Shown: one piece after another, positions 60,875-64,000 of the stretch
Position numbering within the stretch: position 1 is the first letter of the stretch
How the letters are laid out: each line of letters opens with the position of its first letter
Source of the DNA: Lentzea nigeriaca
GTDB taxonomy: Bacteria > Actinomycetota > Actinomycetes > Mycobacteriales > Pseudonocardiaceae
DNA length: 64,000 bases
Direction: 5' to 3'
Assembly: GCF_016907955.1 (NCBI RefSeq)
Contig: NZ_JAFBCX010000006.1
Coordinates: 186,001 to 250,000, forward strand
Position numbers and translations under genes: made by a program
The notes under the pieces: model-generated
Seen by the model: the letters and a program-made list of their open reading frames with translations, nothing else
Told to the model about the DNA's origin: nothing
Databases searched by the model: none

Positions 60875-61468
60875 AGGCCTCGCCTCTCGGGACTTTGAGG
60901 GGAACTCAAGCGTCGAGTAGTGCACGCGCCTGCGATGTGGGCGTCGGGGTCCAAGCGGTACTGGTACTCGGCGCGGCCGGGTTTCCCGCCGTCCGACAGG
61001 CGGCGGAGCAGGTAGCCGGCGGCATGGAGCTCAACTGTCGGCCTGCGGGCGCACTTCCGCACACGGATGAGCTTGGACGTCAGCTCGTCACTGTGAACCA
61101 CGAGTCGGGATGCTTGCACAGCACGGCAAGCACCTGTTGGTACTGCGACCTGGCAGGCAGCGGTGACAACGGCAGCCGTGGCTCCTGACGCAGCCGATCC
61201 GCCACGAAGTCGCCGACGACGGCCGCCGCGCCGTCCGCCAAGCGGTAGCGGGCGATGCGGCACCGCGCGGTCTTCGGCACAGAGACAACCACGCCGATGT
61301 GTTCCAGCGCTTTCATGGCGTACCAGCCAGACGCGTCGGTGCGATTCGGCCCGCCTTCCATGGCGTCGCTCACGCTCAGCGGCTCCGGAGCGGCGTCGAG
61401 CAGCCTGCGGAGCAGGTGGATCTTGAACTCCAGCCCCTCCGGCGGCAGAGCGTCCAGCGCGGCGCATC
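60844..61468 (-). pseudogene. frameshifted gene, probable winged-helix-like protein
   Basis: One frame gives good coding sequence, LEFKIHLLRRLLDAAPEPLS to LPARSQYQQVLAVLCKHPDS to WFTVTS, then stops at 61080. The next frame continues naturally with DELTSKLIRVRKCARRPTVE and AEYQYRLDPDAH. Adding one base near 61090 (GTGACGAG to GTGGACGAG) joins them as SWFTVDELTSK. The 5' end also looks shifted: the coupled ATG at 61468 (TGATG with the gene before) is in a different frame from the conserved part. Alternating basic helices suggest a nucleic-acid-binding domain. Disruption or programmed frameshifting are both possible. Confidence 0.6.
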
Positions 61469-61676
61469 AGTTCCCTCCCACCCGACGCAGGGCATGCCGT
61501 CCCACGTCGGCGCAGCAGCAGTCGCACTCGCACCCGTGATCACGTAGTTCCTGGTAGAGCAGCCGGCAACGCGCGAGGTAGGTCCGCCCGAGCACGATCA
61601 CGTACAGCGGCGGCACCGCGAGCCACACGACGAACAGCAAGACGCCGCCAACGTCCTTGGCGAGTTCAGCCCACAC
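61467..61676 (-). CDS. 69-residue membrane protein with a cysteine cluster
   Basis: A small protein with one membrane helix (residues 9-30, GGVLLFVVWLAVPPLYVIVL) and a cytoplasmic tail carrying HGCECDCCCADVGRH, five cysteines within eight residues, which could hold a metal ion. The GTG start at 61676 overlaps the preceding small gene by 11 bases, and its stop overlaps the ATG of the next. I do not recognise the family. Confidence 0.65.
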   Translation of the reverse strand: MWAELAKDVGGVLLFVVWLAVPPLYVIVLGRTYLARCRLLYQELRDHGCECDCCCADVGRHALRRVGGN

Positions 61677-61821
61677 AGCGGTCCCCCGATCGCATCGGCA
61701 CGAAGTGCCCGCCCCGGATGTGCTCGACCAGCCGCGCCAGCAGGTCCCACGGCATCGAGTCGATGTCGAACGCCGTCCAGCACTGACGGCAGACCGCGTC
61801 GACCGTCAAACGGAGGAGCAC
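61666..61821 (-). CDS. 51-residue Cys/His protein, divergent from XRE gene
   Basis: A short open frame giving LTVDAVCRQCWTAFDIDSMP then WDLLARLVEHIRGGHFVPMR. The CxxC and late histidines suggest a small zinc-binding fold. GTG 61821 lies only two bases from the divergent XRE start at 61824, so the true start may be further in. Overlap with the next small gene supports it as part of a real minus-strand operon. Confidence 0.5.
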   Translation of the reverse strand: MLLRLTVDAVCRQCWTAFDIDSMPWDLLARLVEHIRGGHFVPMRSGDRCVG

Positions 61822-61823
61822 CG

Positions 61824-62675
61824 GTGCCGGAGCGGAGTGATCCGTCGGCTTTGCGCTGGCTGATCGGCAACGAGCTGCGCCACGCCCGCAGCCGTGCCGG
61901 ACTGACTCAAGCGGATGCGGCCAAGGCACTCGGTTGCAGCCAGCCGAAGATCACCCACCTGGAGAGCGGGCGCAACCAGCAACAGCCGGAGGAAGTAGCC
62001 GCGCTGCTCCGGCACTTCGGCTGCGACGCCGCCCACGTGGACCGCATGGCCACCCTGGCCGGACGCGCCGACCACGGCACCTGGTGGGCTCCATTCACCG
62101 ACGTCGTCCCGGACTGGCTCAAGACATTCATGGGCCTCGAAGGACTCGCCAAGCGCGAGTTCTCCTACGAACCGCTACTCCTGCATGGCCTGCTTCAGAC
62201 AGCGGAGTACACCGCCGCGCTCCTGATCAACCATCTTCGCGTCCGACTCGTCGACATCGAGCGCATCGTCAAGCTCCGGAAAGAGCGACAGGCACGCCTC
62301 ACCGACGACGACAACCCGTTGCACTTCGTCGCAGTGATCGAAGAGTCCGCGCTCGATCGCATGGTGGGCGGGCCCGAGGTGATGCGAGGCCAGCTGCAGC
62401 ACCTGCTCGATCTGAGCAAACGAGACAACATCACCCTCCACCTGATGCCCAGCTCCGTAGCAGTGCACGACGGGCTGGACGGCGAGTTCGCACTGCTCGA
62501 CTTCGACGAAGCACTGAGCATCGGTTACGTCGAGTTCCCGGACGGCGCCGTCTACATCCAGGATCAAGATCAGGTAACCGCGTACACTATGGCTGCGGAA
62601 CGGATGTGTGCGGCAGCCTTGTCGCCCGCCGAAACCGTCAAGGCGATCAAGTCTCGGTTGGCGAGACTCACCTGA
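61824..62675 (+). CDS. XRE-family regulator with DUF5753 domain
   Basis: A 283-residue regulator. The N-terminal helix-turn-helix is ELRHARSRAGLTQADAAKAL then GCSQPKITHLESGR; the C-terminal DUF5753 domain (residues 95-280) contains YEPLLLHGLLQTAEYTAALL and TLHLMPSSVAVHDGLDGEFA. Such proteins pair with a downstream DUF397 protein, present here 16 bases on. The GTG start has GGAGGAG upstream. Related pairs include BldB/WhiJ-type developmental regulators in Streptomyces. Confidence 0.93.
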   Translation: MPERSDPSALRWLIGNELRHARSRAGLTQADAAKALGCSQPKITHLESGRNQQQPEEVAALLRHFGCDAAHVDRMATLAGRADHGTWWAPFTDVVPDWLKTFMGLEGLAKREFSYEPLLLHGLLQTAEYTAALLINHLRVRLVDIERIVKLRKERQARLTDDDNPLHFVAVIEESALDRMVGGPEVMRGQLQHLLDLSKRDNITLHLMPSSVAVHDGLDGEFALLDFDEALSIGYVEFPDGAVYIQDQDQVTAYTMAAERMCAAALSPAETVKAIKSRLARLT

Positions 62676-62690
62676 TCTTGAGGAGCGGCC

Positions 62691-62876
62691 ATGCCCACGA
62701 CATGGCGGAAGTCGAGCCGAAGCGGCAACGGTTCCAACTGCGTCGAGGTGACGTTCGCGGGTGACGACGTCGCCACCCGCGACTCGAAGAACCCCACTGG
62801 TCCCGTCCTGCGCTTCACTCAGCAGTCGTGGTCGGTTTTCCTCGGCCAGGCCAAGGCGAGCCGGTTCAACTGCTGA
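62691..62876 (+). CDS. DUF397 small protein
   Basis: A 61-residue protein with the family core WRKSSRSGNGSNCVEVTFAG and VATRDSKNPTGPVLRFT. It is the usual partner of XRE-DUF5753 regulators and may work with the upstream protein as an antagonist or co-factor. It ends tail-to-tail with the kinase gene, overlapping by 11 bases. Confidence 0.93.
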   Translation: MPTTWRKSSRSGNGSNCVEVTFAGDDVATRDSKNPTGPVLRFTQQSWSVFLGQAKASRFNC

Positions 62877-64000
62877 GGCTCATCTTCCGCAGCCGCTCGA
62901 CCAACTCGCGAAGGTCGACCACGTCGCTGTGGCTGACGCCAAGAACGCGTGCTGAGTCGGTCAGCAACTGAGTCAGCACCCGGTGCGCGCTGTGCAGGTC
63001 GCCGGTCGAGGCGAAAAGCAGGCCGATCTGACGGCGCAACCCCAGCACGACCTCGTCGTCGGCGCTGCGGACGTTCTTCTGCATGTCGAGCAGCACCTGG
63101 AACTCGTGCAGCGCATCGGTGATCTCCCCGAGTTCGGCCAGACAGGTCGCGACCTGTGACCGGCATTCCAACACCAGTTCGTCGTAGTCACCTCGTGTGG
63201 CGCCAAGGTCGCGGACCAGACGCCGGTACTCCGGCAGTGCGAGCCGGTACTCGTTGCCGAGCAACAACGTGTTCGCGTACTGCAGCCGGACACCTCGCAG
63301 CGCCGATTCGTCGGCCGGAGACTTGCCGATGAAATCCGCGAGCAGTGCGGCTGCCTGGGTGAACCGCCCGCTTTCCGCGAGGTCGGCGGCACGGTCTCGG
63401 AGCTCCTCGACAGCGGCCGGAGACGGCGGCTCGACGGCGGCGGCCTGTGCCGGGCGAGGTCGTGGCTTTGGAGCCAGTGGAAACCGATAGGGGCGTGTCG
63501 GGTCGATCGCCTCGAACGCCGCATCGGACTCGCCGCTCGGCCTCGGCAGATACGGTGTCAACCTCGTGTAGACCTCGCCCGCGTCGGCCGGGCGGGCCTC
63601 GGGTTCCTTCGCCAGCAGGTCGAGCACAAGCCGCTCGACCGGCTCCGGAACGTCCGGCCGCACCTCACGAACAGGACGGGGAGGCTCGTGGACCTGGGCA
63701 TACATCATTGCCATGGTCTCCCGCTCACCGAACACCGGAGTTCCCACGAGCAGTTCGTGCAGCAGACAACCCAACGCGTACAGGTCGGTCAGTGGACTGA
63801 CCTGGTTCGAAGTGAGCTGCTCGGGCGCCATGTAGGCGGGACTGCCCAGTGTCTCGCCCTTCCGCGTGACCCTGGTGACGTCCTGGCCCAGCAAGGTCGA
63901 GATGCCGAAGTCGAGGACGACGACCCTGCCACCGGTGGCAAGCATGACGTTACGAGGCTTCAGATCGCGGTGCACGAGCGACGCCGCGTGCGCGTCCGCG
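62866..64000 (-). CDS. Ser/Thr protein kinase with C-terminal helical repeats (5' end outside window)
   Basis: The 3' part of a Hanks-type kinase. The window edge falls just before the catalytic loop, VHRDLKPRNVM, so the N-lobe is missing. The DFG motif (LDFGIS), activation loop and APE (YMAPEQLTS) follow. After the kinase domain a Pro-rich linker leads to about 200 residues of TPR-like helical repeats (AADLAESGRFTQAAALLADF; YRLALPEYRRLVRDLGATRG; SQVATCLAELGEITDALHEF). No membrane helix is visible, so it is probably cytosolic, with the repeats as a protein-interaction part. Confidence 0.92.
   Translation of the reverse strand, partial: ADAHAASLVHRDLKPRNVMLATGGRVVVLDFGISTLLGQDVTRVTRKGETLGSPAYMAPEQLTSNQVSPLTDLYALGCLLHELLVGTPVFGERETMAMMYAQVHEPPRPVREVRPDVPEPVERLVLDLLAKEPEARPADAGEVYTRLTPYLPRPSGESDAAFEAIDPTRPYRFPLAPKPRPRPAQAAAVEPPSPAAVEELRDRAADLAESGRFTQAAALLADFIGKSPADESALRGVRLQYANTLLLGNEYRLALPEYRRLVRDLGATRGDYDELVLECRSQVATCLAELGEITDALHEFQVLLDMQKNVRSADDEVVLGLRRQIGLLFASTGDLHSAHRVLTQLLTDSARVLGVSHSDVVDLRELVERLRKMSLSS

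Noticed and set aside
1..64000. CRISPR arrays, tRNA or rRNA genes, complete insertion sequences
   Set aside because: No regularly spaced direct repeats with spacers, no cloverleaf-like or rRNA sequence, and no transposase motifs were found by eye.

Overview
The window is 64 kb of high-GC DNA with many GTG starts, Shine-Dalgarno or leaderless starts, XRE/DUF397 pairs, PE/PPE/EspG-type secretion genes and a SigE-family sigma factor. Together these point to a filamentous actinomycete, most likely of the Pseudonocardiales (Lentzea/Saccharothrix-like). That placement is inferred from gene content, not from a marker gene. No rRNA, tRNA, CRISPR array or intact insertion sequence was seen.

Region 1 (1-11.8 kb, all minus strand) is a potassium island. 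A single head-to-tail run reads: a tiny membrane peptide, kdpF, kdpA, kdpB, kdpC, kdpD, kdpE, a small membrane protein, a KimA-like K+ importer and an APC-family permease. The last gene carries an in-frame amber codon. Most kdp junctions overlap by a few bases. A three-unit direct repeat in front of the operon is a good KdpE operator candidate.

Region 2 (11.8-14 kb) is a TetR regulator with a 14-helix MFS exporter, preceded by a perfect 26-bp inverted repeat that contains two palindromic operators.

Region 3 (13.9-28.2 kb) is a copper and cell-envelope island: a DUF4396 membrane protein, two peptidoglycan hydrolases, a DUF6153 protein, a Met/His-rich DUF305 lipoprotein, two BlaI/CopY-type repressor plus M56 protease pairs, a DUF3152 metalloprotease-like protein, a polytopic membrane protein, a multicopper oxidase, and csoR-copZ-(HxHP protein)-copA. 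Two operator families recur: CsoR-like TACCCC-N3-GGGGTA (three sites) and TCTACTA-N7-TAGTAGA (five sites, matching the BlaI/CopY class). They suggest two interlocking metal or envelope-stress circuits.

Region 4 (28.3-35.2 kb) holds a secreted GH29 fucosidase-like enzyme with C-terminal lectin-type domains, a large secreted subtilisin and a short-chain dehydrogenase.

Region 5 (35.2-45.2 kb) holds a DUF4097/ABC exporter/cytochrome P450 operon behind a ribbon-helix-helix gene. That gene shares a phased TGGC repeat array with a divergent sigma factor. Next come a (beta/alpha)-barrel protein, a UspA-like protein with an ArsB-like transporter, a secreted DUF4082 protein and a palindrome-rich gene-free stretch.

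Region 6 (45.2-53.3 kb) holds a MarR/SnoaL-like divergent pair, a methyltransferase, an orphan histidine kinase and a tight operon of NCS1 permease, hydantoinase/oxoprolinase, DUF917 and PucR regulator, probably for uptake and breakdown of a cyclic amide or nucleobase-like compound.

Region 7 (53.4-64 kb) holds four uncharacterised genes (including DUF2786 and SWIM-finger proteins), a type VII secretion effector module (PE-like, DUF3558 lipoprotein, PPE-like, EspG-like), a compact minus-strand run of very small genes with one frameshifted member, an XRE-DUF5753/DUF397 pair, and the 3' part of a Ser/Thr protein kinase that runs off the window.
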